Positions 23,301-57,539 of a stretch of 64,000 bases of DNA are shown here, in pieces. The stretch spans positions 1,869,475 to 1,933,474 of the forward strand of contig CAUJGJ010000161.1 in the NCBI GenBank assembly GCA_963170055.1, read 5' to 3'. The position numbers and the translations under genes are program-made. Each line of letters begins with the position of its first letter. Position 1 is the first letter of the stretch. The notes beneath the pieces were generated by a model. It saw only the letters and a program-made list of their open reading frames with translations. It was not told where the DNA came from and searched no databases. The DNA is from Halisarca cf. caerulea. Its lineage: Eukaryota > Porifera > Demospongiae > Chondrillida > Halisarcidae.

Positions 23301-26167
23301 TTATAACTTCTGACATTATCTGTATGCTCAACAGCTTAAGAATGACTTAGAGCTACATTGTTTATTGCAGCAGTATACATACGTAATAAGTGCACAATGC
23401 ATATTATTCTGTACTTTGCCATAGCATACCGTATGCGAGTTAACTTTCGCGGTATTCGCGGTTCGGGAGCCATCCGTGAATAATTCCTTCCGCGAATATT
23501 AAAGCAAAGCGCACGCATTGAAGATCTTCTCCAATAAGATAAGTCCACCGTGCCCTATAAACATGATATCCACGTACACAACTCTCCACTTCGAACATCT
23601 TGAAACTGCCGATCATAGAACTGGCAAAGTTCCACTTCATCTGTGAAAGTCGAGTATCCATGGTCACAGCCTGAATGACCATAAACACTTGCGGCGGTCT
23701 AGCTTCCCGTTCAAAGGTAGGCCTATTTCGTCCGTTGAGAGACTTCTTATCGGCGAATCATTACAACCAAACCTCATGACAGGAACAGAATTGGACTTGG
23801 TTCGCTAATTTCGACGCTAACAGCAAAAAAATCCACTCAGCTTCATTATTTTTATTAGTATAGATATACTAGTGCATACAAGTAATACAATATTAGTGAG
23901 CCCTGCATCCGCGAAAATAAAAACCGCGAAAATTTGAAAATCCGCAATCCGCGAAAGTTAACTCGCATACGGTAATTATTACAATGTCATACTAAGCTAT
24001 GATGGTTGAGGATCTGTCACAAATGAAGACTTATCAATGACCATTGCAGGGTTCTGCCCAGGTAATCTTCCAAGGTGGTAATCAGGTCATAGATCGATCT
24101 ATATGATCAAGTCAATCAATTTATAGCTAAGACCTACTTCTGAGTGTACCTACCAAAAACAGCAGTGAAGGCTTTTTCACAATAATAAGACGAAACATGA
24201 GGCTAATGAAGTGTTTTGTTCACAAAAACAGGTTTGGAAAAAGAGACTTGATTAATGTGATTCAAATCCTCTGATCTCTGAAAATTTAGAGGTGGTTGGC
24301 CATGAATTTTGCTGACTGGACCCAACCACCTCCGACCAGTGTAGGGAGAACCCTGCATTGGTGATGGGACTAGTCATTAATTGAAATCACATTAAATCAA
24401 GGATTGCATCAGACACTGTGAATATTCTGACCATCCCCCTGCATACAGGCATATGTCGGTGGATATGTTTGAAATAATATATATACGGTCAATGCATTAC
24501 TACATTCTAATAAGAACTTTTGATAACGAGAACAAATTTTGTGGGTCACATCAAAGTATTTGTTTACTTTGTCTGCAAGTGAAGAGCATGTATGCATGCC
24601 TACACACAATATAAAGTAATAGACTATCCACTTAAAATTTCTATATACAGTGGAAGAAGTAACAGACTCAAGCTCCAGGCTACATCAAGCATTAGTGGAT
24701 CATCTCGACTTTACAATCTTTACGAAAGCTGCACTTGACGATTTAATGTCACTCGAGGAAGTGCAAAGGTTGGGCAAGGTCTGGCAAGAGGGTGCATTGC
24801 AAGGAGCATCTCTTCTTATGGACATGATTTCTTCAGAATCTCGAGGTGTCCCCAGAATACATCAGCTTGAGCAGCTACTTGTAAACACCACAAGGTTGGA
24901 GGGCATTGATGACAGCCTTGCAAAAGGACACATGATCATTGTAGAAGAGTTGAAGAAGTGGAGATGCAGTATTCATGAACACAAGGTAGACCCATGTAGT
25001 ATAAATTATGCACTTTTTCTACAAGTTAATTTGCTTAATTGCTACTGTAACAACTGATGTTGAACCAAAGGCTCAGGGGTATAGCTTTGCAAACTGTACA
25101 CTGAACTAAGGATTATGCAACACTAATTTATTATATTAATTTAGTCCGCTAAACTTGAGAAGGTCTATATTAGTAGGAAACTGGCACCATGTTTCATTTG
25201 CCACAACTTCTGCTTATACATACTTAGTCTAAAGAAATTACATGTCCATGTACATATATCAGGGAACAATGCACCTTACATGTAATCCAATTTAAAACTA
25301 TATACACTTATACTGCTTCATTAAAGGTGCCGTCATTTAATTGGAATAGCTATTGTGTCCATTGTTAAATTTGTACAGAACATTCCTCGAACAAATGGGA
25401 ACCCAGCCAGTGCATCCTCACCAAGCTCCACTACCACCGATCTCAGAGTCCGGGAATTAGCCCAGAGGATTGAACTTTTGGAGACAGATAGAGAGACTCA
25501 TCTGAGGGAGAGCATACGGTGCATAGTGAGAGAGGAAATCCAGCTTGCTGGCCTCCTTCAACTTCAATCAGAAGCAACAGATGGTGAAAGCAGTATAAAA
25601 CAGAAAGTACCACAAGTGCATGTCAGTGAACCAAAAGAATCTAGTTCCTCCTCTGATGTCCCCACTGGAAGGAGTCAGCTACAGCAGAAACTGGAAGATG
25701 AAAGGATGGAGCAGATACACAAATTGGAGTCTGCCCTTGAAGAAAGTATCTTACGTGAGAGAGAACTGAAAGAAGACATTTTATCTTTAACAATAAAGAA
25801 TGGTGTTCTTGATAGCCACATAAAAGAAATGGAAAGCAAATTGTCTTCTCATATTGACAGTGAGAGTAAGATTGATAAGGTATCCAAAGAGTGCAGCCGC
25901 TACAAAGCTGCTCTGAACACGTGTCGTAAGCGAATACAGTCTCTAGAAAGATCTGATCTAGCTCTTCATGAAATACAGGAGAATTCTGGCCCAATATGTA
26001 CACCAGGCCAAATGGCTAGAACAATTGGACAATTTTGCACCGTTTTGCGTACTGACTACCAGGATAGTAGCACGCCTCCACATAGGCTACGGACAGAGTG
26101 CTTTCAGCTACTGGATTCTTTAGATCGCCTGAGGACGATTGCAAATGACAATTTGGCCAATTTATAA
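20379..26167 (+). CDS. CARD-like death-fold and coiled-coil protein, five exons
   Basis: Exons 20379-20556, 21356-21661, 22989-23057, 24651-24985 and 25379-26167 stay in frame throughout (558 residues). Residues about 60-160 look like a CARD: an amphipathic multi-helix segment with the family-typical ending LERFYQALMST…GHEQIARNI. Residues about 185-295 (exon 4) may be a second death fold (EVQRLGKVWQEGALQGASLL, then LEQLLVNT). The last exon has a Ser/Thr-rich linker, then heptad-like helices rich in Glu, Lys and Leu (DRETHLRESI, then LEDERMEQIHKLESALEESI) typical of a coiled coil, and a final helical tail. CARD proteins with coiled coils act as cytosolic signalling scaffolds; that role is inference. 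The first donor looks like GC-AG (GAAG/GCAAGC); a weaker GT donor 11 bases downstream also keeps phase. Confidence 0.75.
21662..22988. other. Intron 2 of the CARD-like gene
   Basis: AT-rich sequence with a GTAAAT donor at 21662 and a TTATAG acceptor before 22989. No inserted gene or clear element boundary was seen. Confidence 0.5.
23427..23974. mobile_element. TIR element (TACCGTATGCGAG family)
   Basis: The left end TACCGTATGCGAGTTAACTT and right end AAGTTAACTCGCATACGGTA are perfect inverted repeats extending into TCGCGG (about 26 bp). The interior contains further TTCGCGG/CCGCGAA motifs. It encodes no transposase and lies in an intron of the CARD-like gene. A relative with the same first bases is at 29977-30197. 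Confidence 0.85.
24045..24357. mobile_element. TIR element (TGCAGGGTTCT family), 313 bp
   Basis: It starts TGCAGGGTTCTGCCCAGG and ends GTAGGGAGAACCCTGCA, giving imperfect inverted ends of about 16 bp. It is intronic in the CARD-like gene. The right end matches the left end of the candidate at 9884 in inverse orientation, which supports a dispersed non-autonomous family. Confidence 0.65.
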
Positions 26168-26511
26168 GCACTGGTGATGGTTACCTTGAACTCGATGAGA
26201 AATTGCATGAATTTGTCTTTTGAATTGATTTTAAAAGTAACCGTTAAATTTCCTCACCCTGGTTGGTCAGACAATGAACATAATTAAGCTGGTATAAACT
26301 GCATGGCGTACAATAATTTAATTGTACTTTTTTCCTATCCAATCCTGTCTACACAATTATATTCACCATTGCAATTATGAATATCATAGTATTATGAATA
26401 TTTAAAAATTACATTAATTCTTTTGAATCAATATTACTGCTATCTATATCTATAATTCAGTAGAGCTGGATACGTCTGTTTGCAAACCCCTCCCGTATAC
26501 GTAGCTCAAGT

Positions 26512-26832
26512 GTGATCAAGTCAGGATTAAAGCAGAACATATACGTGCGACGTACCCAATGGGGAATGTCATGGTGGGGTAGATGGAAGCATATCCTCCC
26601 CCATCTGAGAAGAGCACTGCATGAATTCCCTTCATGGGAAGACGCCATGTTTTCGTATGTGTTACAGAATGCATCTGAGGTACTCCAGAGACTAGTTGTA
26701 CTGGGATGTACTCGGTCAACAATATTTTCTGGACGTGCATGTAGGGCGCAATGGTTCAATTTCTACTTAATTACAGAAGTTGGGGGTATGTGGGAGACCA
26801 GAACTTTGGCAGAAGATTTTAAAGCTTCTTGA
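26512..26832 (+). CDS. Unassigned open reading frame of 106 codons
   Basis: The frame is rich in Trp, Arg and aromatic residues (RRTQWGMSWWGRWKHILPHL) and its base composition is less AT-rich than its surroundings, which is why I keep it. I recognise no domain. It could be an exon of an unrecognised gene, a relic of a mobile element, or chance. It is not the N-terminus of the downstream integrase gene, because that family starts only a few residues before the exon at 28582. Confidence 0.25.
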   Translation: MIKSGLKQNIYVRRTQWGMSWWGRWKHILPHLRRALHEFPSWEDAMFSYVLQNASEVLQRLVVLGCTRSTIFSGRACRAQWFNFYLITEVGGMWETRTLAEDFKAS

Positions 26833-26889
26833 CTATAGTAAAGGTGCAAAGCCTCTATCGGCTGACTTGATTGCAAGAGTTTATAGGAT

Positions 26890-27127
26890 AGATGGGCAAA
26901 GCCGGCCCGGGGTACTACTATATATATATATATATATATGTAATATATAAACCATGGCTGCCAGGTGTATTGCGCATATATACGACCCGAACGTCAAGGT
27001 CAGAGGAAGTTTGGGGATATTATGGTGGCCCAGAAGGACAACGGGCCGATGCACGGACCGACGCACGGAACGATGAACGGAACGATGAACAGAACGAAGA
27101 ACGGAACGGTGCACGGACCGATGACTC
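26890..27127 (+). repeat. Dispersed element carrying a 12-bp GC-rich minisatellite, copy 1
   Basis: A TA microsatellite and the block ACCATGGCTGCCAGGTGTAT lead into GTGGCCCAGAAGG. At least six 12-bp units follow (GATGCACGGACC, GACGCACGGAAC, GATGAACGGAAC and variants). The same blocks in the same order, reverse-complemented, occur at 39711-39945. Because the unit is a multiple of three, it translates to Arg/Asp-rich tetrapeptides on one strand and Ser-Val-His-Arg tetrapeptides on the other; I see no reason to call either a gene. Confidence 0.8.
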
Positions 27128-27129
27128 GT

Positions 27130-28580
27130 TAGCCATACATTATACCAATTCGGCAATCCCGATTATCTACGCGATGGTACTCGGCGATCGGTCGGTACGC
27201 TATGCAAATCAGTACTCAAACAGCAAAATAGCAACCGAAATAAAAGCTGTAGACTGGCAGCTGACATAATATGCCTAATAAGAGCTTTACAGCTTGCAGA
27301 TGATACATATATCACAATACTGTATGTGACACAAAGATGGCTGACTATTGGGACCCGAATTAAAGATGACGGACGATATCGATCATATCATAAAAGGCAA
27401 GCGTTATTATTATTACTAGGGGAGAAGGTTGCAGCTAGTAGATTTGAGGCACGTTGCAGCGGATTTGCCAGTCGTACTGATTTTTCATCAGTCTATCATA
27501 TACGGTAAACCTACTGCCAATCATATTTGCGTTAAACCAAATTGTATTATTGTTATTATAATGCAGCTGTAGACTGAGCATTAGTTTATTTATAGGTATT
27601 AAATGTTTTGAAATTGTGTTTTCAATCACATTGTGTTTATTGTTGTTGCTGTCAGTGGTGTCGTAAGTTTTGTGCATGCAGTGATCATAGTTGATGTGTT
27701 CATTGTTATCTGGCATACTTGTTACTTGACAATGTTCTTGTTAATTTAAGTCTTAGACTAATTTAAAGTCCACATTTTCATTTGTTTTAAATTTGTTTAT
27801 CATCATCATCATCATATTTAATTTTATTGTTATTTAATTGCCACATCAGCCATGAATGTACAGTGTCACAGAGACTTAGTTAGATACTTGGGACTCATGT
27901 CTGCCCTCATTTAAAAGTGTCAGTATAGTAATGTTTTCTGGCTCTTTTTGTATTTATAACTAATTTTTAAAAAGCATATATAATAATTATTTTATTATTT
28001 TTTAACTGTATATTTTTCATGAAGAGTACCATGTGGCCAAAGAGCTGCAAATCTCATAGTAACTGTATAATAATTATGATCATTGCATCATGCATAATTC
28101 CTGTCTAGAAGCAAAGAGCTGAGTTGCACCATGCACAATTTATTGTTTGAACTTACTGAGTCAAAATGAAGATTATTGTCATGGTATTTCAAAACGTTTC
28201 TTTGTAAAAGGATGAGGTCAGAACCCAATGCACTCCTCCCCCTAAATTATTCCACCCCATGCAGGCCAGGTAAGACGGTCTTCAGAGTATTAAGAGACAT
28301 TTTGGGGCGCCATTGTTGTGAAATCGTTTGAAAGTTTTAAATTTGTGTATTCCTTTGGAAGGAGATAGCCTAGGGCTCCCAAGTGCTGGTCCACTTTGAT
28401 GAAGATTCCCAATTATGGCAACAAACATTGTACAGACATTCCACAGATGTCCTGTAAATGGACATTTTTATCATGAATTATAGAATATGATGTATTATAA
28501 TGTAAATCATAATACATGCATGGTCACATTATGATAGTGTTTTATATATTGATACTGGTCATTATCTTGCATCACATGCA
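27130..28580. other. No gene supported
   Basis: AT-rich DNA with short open frames only. The first coding bases and the start codon of the integrase-core gene should lie near its 3' end, one short exon upstream of the acceptor at 28581, but I could not pick that exon. Confidence 0.4.
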
Positions 28581-29904
28581 GATGTTATAGAGAAGTGTTT
28601 CTTTTCTGGTTGCCCATATAAGACAATTTTGAAAAGATTGCAATTGTGTCATGGGATACAAAGAAGGTATACTAATAAATGTTATGATTTTATTCACACA
28701 TTTTATTTTTAAATTAAATTAATACTAATATTATAAGTCTTCATTGTACCAGTTAATTTCTGATTCCATTTTAAAGCTTATCATGGCTCAAGCTTTATCT
28801 GCGCAAGCTTGGGCTCGGCCGCAAAGGAAGTCGTGGAAATTCAGACAAGTATCTGGCAGAACAGATAGTTTTGGTACAAAATCAATGAGTCATGTTTCTG
28901 TCATTATGTATTTAATTTAGTGAAAAGTATATCTGCATGTGTATGTTGCCCTGCAGCGTACTGTCACAAAGATATAATGTTTTCAGTTAGTATAGTATTC
29001 ATGGGTTGGATATATGTAGTTTATCATTCATGTACTGACATAAGTATACTATTATAATTACCATATTTATCACAATTATGTATTTACTGGCATACTATTG
29101 TATAATAATTATAGAGAAACTTTGTCTCTTCAAGAAGATTGCTTGGATATCGCACTGTGTGGCATATATTAAAGACAAAATATCATTTTTGTGTCACAAG
29201 GTAATATACGGTTGCTAAGTTATATTGTATGTTAATCAAATTATTAATAAAATCATCCGGTGATCCACAGTGACTGAGCATGCATGCATTTGAATTTATA
29301 CACTAGGAATGAAATGATGAAAATCATGGCGAGAGTAGATCCTGATGGGACAAAGATGAGGGCTAGCAGAAGATTGAAGAGAAGAGTGTACGCCTGCCAG
29401 GTATTACATGGAATCGTGCAATATTGATTACATTTCAATTTACTAATCATTTAACCGGCAGCTATGACTGTCATATTACTTTAACAATAATATATTTACT
29501 CGCAAGGGACCTAATCATGTTTGGCATCTGGATGGATATGACAAGTTAAGCCCCTATGGTCTAGCAATACATGGATGCATTGATGGGTATGTATATGGCA
29601 TTGCACTATATTAGACCACTTAGTCTATTAAAATGATTAGAGTTGTTATTATAATATTATTTGTCATGCTGCATGGAAGTAACTCTCCTGGCTTGCAGTA
29701 ATTTCATCCCCCCTCCCTTTGTTAGATTCTCTAGAAAACTCTTGTGGCTAAAACTTGAACCGTCCAATCACAGCCCATACGTTGTTCTTCATCACTACTT
29801 GGATGCCATAATGGAAGCTGGAGGTGAGATGTTAAGTATATACTTTTGCTTCATGCAGGGTACTGTGTTTTGCTCCTGAGCATGTGCTAATATTATTATA
29901 TATG

Positions 29905-30650
<746 letters not shown>

Positions 30651-30658
30651 AATATATG

Positions 30659-31030
30659 TGTGCAAATTCCTACATCCCGCATGTACAGTACATTATACAG
30701 TACATATGTGCTGTGGGATGTAGGAATTTGCATATATAGTGTGCACTCAGTCCAACTAAACTCTGTCTAGCCCTATACCTGTCTAGCCTCATGTATGTGT
30801 AGCCCTATGCTCGTCTAGCCCTATGCCTGTCTTGTTCTAGTCTGATGTGGCCAGACCGAATTCCTCCATTTGCATTTCCATTTCCTCCTGCAAATGGAGG
30901 ACTTCGGTCTGGCCATGTCAGACTAGTCTTGTTCTTTGCCCACCTAGTCCTGTACCGGTTTTGCAACTTACCCTTGTTCCAAGTGTTTTTGGAGAATCCT
31001 TTTTTTGATAATGGCTTTACATTTTCCTGC
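30659..31030 (+). repeat. Dispersed repeat with two hairpins (copy 1)
   Basis: It begins with a palindrome (TGCAAATTCCTACATCCCGC at 30661 and its complement ending 30732). CTAGCCCTATGCCTGTCTAG motifs follow, then a second hairpin (30844-30917, GGCCAGACCGAA… TTCGGTCTGGCC) and GGTTTTGCAACTTACCCTTG. The part after the hairpin matches 48650-48850 in reverse complement, and the first part matches about 50840-50930, so this is a family with at least three copies. Confidence 0.7.
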
Positions 31031-32636
31031 ACAACATATGTCAGGTTGTCCCAGAGTGTGCAGAGCTGATTATGGCACTGAAAATGGAATGGTTGCAACA
31101 GCTCAAATTGCATTCAGAATGGACCGTGGGCTTGATGCAAGAGAAGCCTTTTTGTATGGTCCATCTACAAGAAACACAGTGGGTAGCAATAGTAATACAT
31201 GAGCTACTTCATGCAGACTGTTATATATTATTAATACTATTTAAATGTTACATTGTAATAAATGTGATTGACATTTGTTACATGGAATTTGTATCCCTAC
31301 ATGTCTGTAAACCACCATCATATCACAGAATATGCATGATAATGTATATTATATTCCCTGAGTCAGTCTTATCCTAAATTGTAGCTTGACATTACATGCA
31401 TTTTGACAATTGAAAGTTGCATTGTCTATACACAACAAATTAAGTAATTTGGTATAATTACTATAATTATATCCCTTATTCATAATTATAGCGCATTGAG
31501 GCATGGTGGTGAGTCCTCAAAAGGTTTAAGACTGCATGGTGGATTGAAACATGCAAGGTTGGTTTATACTACCTAAACACCATGCAATTCGATTATATTA
31601 TTCTATTAATGCAGTGACAAAAAATTATTATACAATAATGAACATTTCTAAATATAGGCCCTTTTGGATTCTGGAGATTTTAATCCTGAAAGCAATGTTC
31701 ACAGGTAACAGATTCAGAGTTGTATGTATGCAATGTTTTAATAGTTGTGAATCTGTTTCACGATCCCGTTAAATTTGTGTATATTATGAGGAAAAATAGT
31801 CCTTAAATTTTAATGACTTAGAATCTACATGCAGTAAATAATAAAAAAATGTACTATCTAGTAAGTACATGACATTGCGTAACAATTACATGCAAATAGA
31901 TACACGTCAGGTAAATTTTGCATAATTATTATTATACTGACATTTCTTTCACTTTCTTCTGGGGCTAGAATGTGCATTCTTCATGTACTGCAGATACTGC
32001 CTAGCATATGCATTTGTACCTGTACTTGAAAGAGAACTCAATGAATTTAGGGACTCGTGGAATTCACATACTATTAGAAAAAATAGGAATTCCAATGGTC
32101 CTGCCGGGAAGCCAGAAGATCTTTATGACATGCCTGCAATGTATGGTAGGTTCAAATTCATGCATGTGCGTATATACACAGAATGTGACAGTATCTCATT
32201 AATATGCGTGTACATTGCATATAGTTAGTACTATTATAATAATATGAAATGATTCATATTATATTAATTTTATGTAATAAGGTAAAAGAGATCAGATTCA
32301 AGTGGTGGATGTAGAGCTTTGGAAGCATTTCTATTACAAAATAGAAAGTCAAGGAAATTCTGGATCTCAAAGGAAGAAATTTTTCCCTCAATCCTTTAAG
32401 GCCCAAGCAGATGCTTTCGCATCCTGCATATTTGGAATTAGTAGGAATGATTTTACATCCACGAACATAGTACAGTTTTACAAGTGTCTTGTGGATTACT
32501 TTCAATAGTAAACTGCATGCATTTATATTAATTTGCCTAATTAATTCTATATATCATTATTATATATAGACACAGTTAGTTGCATCAAAACATTCATTCA
32601 ATGTATAAACTATAATTTCTATATTTTAAACACAGA

Positions 32637-32639
<3 letters not shown>

Positions 32640-32725
<86 letters not shown>
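32640..32725. repeat. (TA)n microsatellite
   Basis: About 43 TA units just downstream of the integrase-core gene. The 33.0 kb side shows no gene until the 3' end of the minus-strand kinase at 33290. Confidence 0.95.
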
Positions 32726-32731
<6 letters not shown>

Positions 32732-33289
32732 ATGTCAGCATTTGGATTCCCTGCATTAATTGTGAGTGATCGCATAGTTACCAAATAATGATACATTACT
32801 CATAATTATTTAAATATAATAAGACATTAGAAGTTCAATTAGTTTGGTTGCATTATACACTTAACATAATATTACATGATTCATTGATAATATGAAAACA
32901 TTAAATTATATGATTAAAGGCAGTAATTATAATTGTAATAAAATAATTTTAAAAGCAATACAATGAAAACACAACAAAGTGATAATTTAAAATATTAATG
33001 AAAATAAAACAAATCTTTGAAAGTAAGGCCTGATGTACATAGTCGAAGTCATCATCATCATATTATGTCATTGATACAATGTGAATCAAAGCATAAACCT
33101 GAATCAGGCAGTATAATTGACAATGGAATAAATAAAGCAATGTAAGGATAACACAACGTACCGTGGTCAAATTGAAAGAAATCTCAGAAAAAGTAAAGCT
33201 CCCATATATAGTCAATGTATGAAACAACATATTGTCAATAAGGTATACTGTTTCAGTTTGACTCATTGATGAGCTAGGATCGATGATAC

Positions 33290-39704
<6,415 letters not shown>

Positions 39705-39710
39705 TCAATA

Positions 39711-39945
39711 ATGTCGTTCCGTTCCGTCCATCGTTTCGCGCTTCGTTCCGTGCATCGGTCCGTGCACCGGTCCGTGCACCGTTCCGCGCATCGGTTCGTT
39801 ACCCTTCTGGGCCACCATAGGGGATAGATATACCCCGAGCCGAAGGCGAGGGGTATATCTATCCACAAACTTCCGATGACCGAGACTGAGGGTTGTATGT
39901 GCGCGCAATACACCTGGCAGCCATGGTTCATATAATATATACACT
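39711..39945 (-). repeat. Dispersed element with 12-bp GC-rich minisatellite, copy 2, at the kinase 5' end
   Basis: This is the reverse complement of the element at 26890-27127. Seven 12-bp units (GTTCCGTCCATC, GGTCCGTGCACC and similar) are followed by CTTCTGGGCCACCAT and, at the far end, ACACCTGGCAGCCATGGTTC. It begins within 10 bases upstream of the first kinase ATG (39704), so it must supply the 5' UTR and/or core promoter of that gene if this start is right. An inserted 43-bp palindrome lies at 39822-39864. Confidence 0.8.
39822..39864. repeat. 43-bp palindrome inside the dispersed element
   Basis: GGATAGATATACCCCGAGCC and its near-complement CGAGGGGTATATCTATCC form a hairpin with a GAAG-like loop. 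The equivalent position in copy 1 (about 27015) has only GGGGATATTATGG, so the hairpin is an insertion in one copy or a loss in the other. Confidence 0.8.
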
Positions 39946-39949
39946 GACC

Positions 39950-40378
39950 GAGAACAAGACGCCGATTTTGTTAAGTTCCTTTGCGTCCTTTATCACCGCA
40001 AGTTTGGCTGTAAGATGTGATTCTAAGTCGTTGCCGGATCATTCAAGAGCGTTAGTCCCTTTCTTTTACCGAGTGAGCCTACAGTGGGCCTACAGTGCAT
40101 CGTACGGACTGAAATCTGCCTATTGTGATCTCTTCGCGATCGAATCATTCGGCACCCGATATTGTCTCTGCGGCAAAAGTCCAAGTTACTGTTTACTTTT
40201 TACAAGTGAAACAAGATATGATGAGGCAGTTTTACATGTTTAAAGCTTTTTCGGAGCTTTAACAAAACAAAAAAGTGAAGAGGGAGTATATGGGGTCATA
40301 TACTCCCTGTGACCCCGCGACCGGGGTGGTTATGCCATATATACTCCCTGCGCGAAGTATGGGATTGCGTAATCATCA

Positions 40379-40436
<58 letters not shown>

Positions 40437-40717
40437 TATAATTAGTAAGGACATATAAGCAGCTTCTGCATTGGTGCAAGAAGAGAGTGGCATATATATA
40501 GTGACAACAGAACCGTACCTTAACTTCCCCTTTAAACAATTTTCCTGGAAACAAGTCGTTCACAGTCACAGCGACTGCTCAACTCAGCAATGCAGACAAT
40601 GCACACATTGCACCATAGCAGGAAGCCCGCCAAAGGCAGGCTTACCTACTAGTGTTAGCATAATTTGCTACATGACATTGTATAGTTATAATTCTGAATC
40701 AGATATTAAATTTAACC
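39950..40717. other. Intergenic, hairpin and TA tract
   Basis: Contains an imperfect palindrome at about 40274-40352 (GGGAGTATATGGGGT against ATATACTCCCTGCG) and a (TA)n run at 40380-40432. No gene was seen. Confidence 0.5.
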
Positions 40718-40911
40718 TATAGTGGAACCCTCAAAATTCCAGAACTCTGAATTTCAGACATCCCTCTATAATGTGAACATGCCACTGGAACCAAATTCTC
40801 CACTATACCACGGTACATCTTCAACCCCTGAAATGAGGGCACATCACGCAATAATCAGGACAGCTCTTTCTGGTCCCAAGGTGCCCGGAATAGAAGGGTT
40901 CCATTGTAGTA
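40718..40911. mobile_element. MITE with TATAGTGGAACCC ends
   Basis: Left end TATAGTGGAACCCTC and right end GAAGGGTTCCATTGTAGTA are imperfect inverted repeats, of the kind seen in small non-autonomous mariner/pogo-like elements. The open frame of 77 codons inside is not considered a gene. Confidence 0.55.
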
Positions 40912-41280
40912 CCCTGACAACATACGTATCTGTATTTTTTATACATAAATTATGATGTACACATGTATAAGACTGAGATATTAAATCATTATTAAACTAT
41001 TAATATTTTCGTATAATATTGAATGTACAACGGCTACATGTTTTTGACTTGTTTGCAGAGACAACCTGCAGCTGATCAACACATTATTGTGAGCACCAGT
41101 CCAATAGTACCACATAGCCAAAAAGGTTGGCGGGAAGAATACTTGGCAATCTGTGGCCAAGTTAAACATATTGGCGGATCTTGCAGCTATTACCTTCCCA
41201 GGGCACCATAATTATATTCATGATCTATGAATACCATAGTAATCACACACCATAATTGGAGAAAATGGCTGCACAGTGGC

Positions 41281-41375
41281 CCTAGTCTCATTCCCAGCCC
41301 CACTTCCGGCCGCCATTTTATTATCACCGAGAATGAAATGGCAGCCAGAAGTGGGGCTGGGAACGAGACTAAGTG
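41281..41375. repeat. Inverted repeat (hairpin element)
   Basis: AGTCTCATTCCCAGCCCCACTTCCGGC on the left pairs with CCAGAAGTGGGGCTGGGAACGAGACT on the right, around the loop CGCCATTTTATTATCACCGAG. The arms are about 30 bp. Confidence 0.8.
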
Positions 41376-41739
41376 GCCCTGGTGAAGGTTGAGCGAACAT
41401 GTGCATAATATTGTGCGAAACATACAGTGCTAATGACCTCAGGCTTCACCCTTGGCCAATCAGCACTGTACTTCTGCTGCAGCACACCTGGACAGGATAT
41501 ACACAACTAATTAATATGCAAAATCTTGATATTAAGTAATATGATTATTAGAAATGTTTGGCTTTAATTAACAAACATTGCTAGACCATAATATGATATA
41601 TACATCCATCCATGCATGCAGGCTATGAATACACAATACTGCATATAGATCACTTGTGCAGTTGCACATGTACGTTACAGAATAAATATACGTATGAAGG
41701 ATCTGCCGGGACAACAGGGTCTCAGGCAAGGCAGGAATC

Positions 41740-41935
41740 AAATGCGCGTAGTTAAGCTATGCAAATGTGGCCATGTAGCTTAGCTATGCAAACGAGTGCA
41801 GATTAGATATGCAAATGAGTGTAGTTTGGTTATATATGCAAATGTATGGGTGCAGTTATATGCAAATGTGCGCAGTTTAGCTATTAAATAACGCGGTTGT
41901 GTAGTTTAGCTATGCAAGTGTGCAGTCAAACAATA
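41740..41935. repeat. Degenerate minisatellite with octamer motifs
   Basis: A unit of roughly 25-30 bp containing TAGCTATGCAAATG and GTGTAGTTTAG repeats seven or so times with drift. Four copies keep the exact octamer ATGCAAAT (41759, 41809, 41836, 41860). It lies just 3' of POLD1. Confidence 0.7.
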
Positions 41936-42093
41936 CACCCCAATATTGTCAACGTTTTTTTCATAAAACATAATTGCAAATTTCCACACAAGTCAAATAT
42001 CAGTACTGTACGTACCAATGCCCTATACTTAACACAAAGATAATGCAATCAAACATGTGGTAAAGCAAGTGAACAGGAGGTGGTGTGAATGAG

Positions 42094-57539
<15,446 letters not shown>

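Noticed and set aside
26892..27269. Arg/Asp-rich 125-codon frame and the opposite Ser-Val-His-Arg frame
   Set aside because: Both come from the 12-bp minisatellite of a dispersed element found again at 39711.
31510..31512. Selenocysteine reading of the TGA in the integrase gene
   Set aside because: Relatives have serine or a small residue at that position, and a second lesion is present; simple decay is the better explanation.
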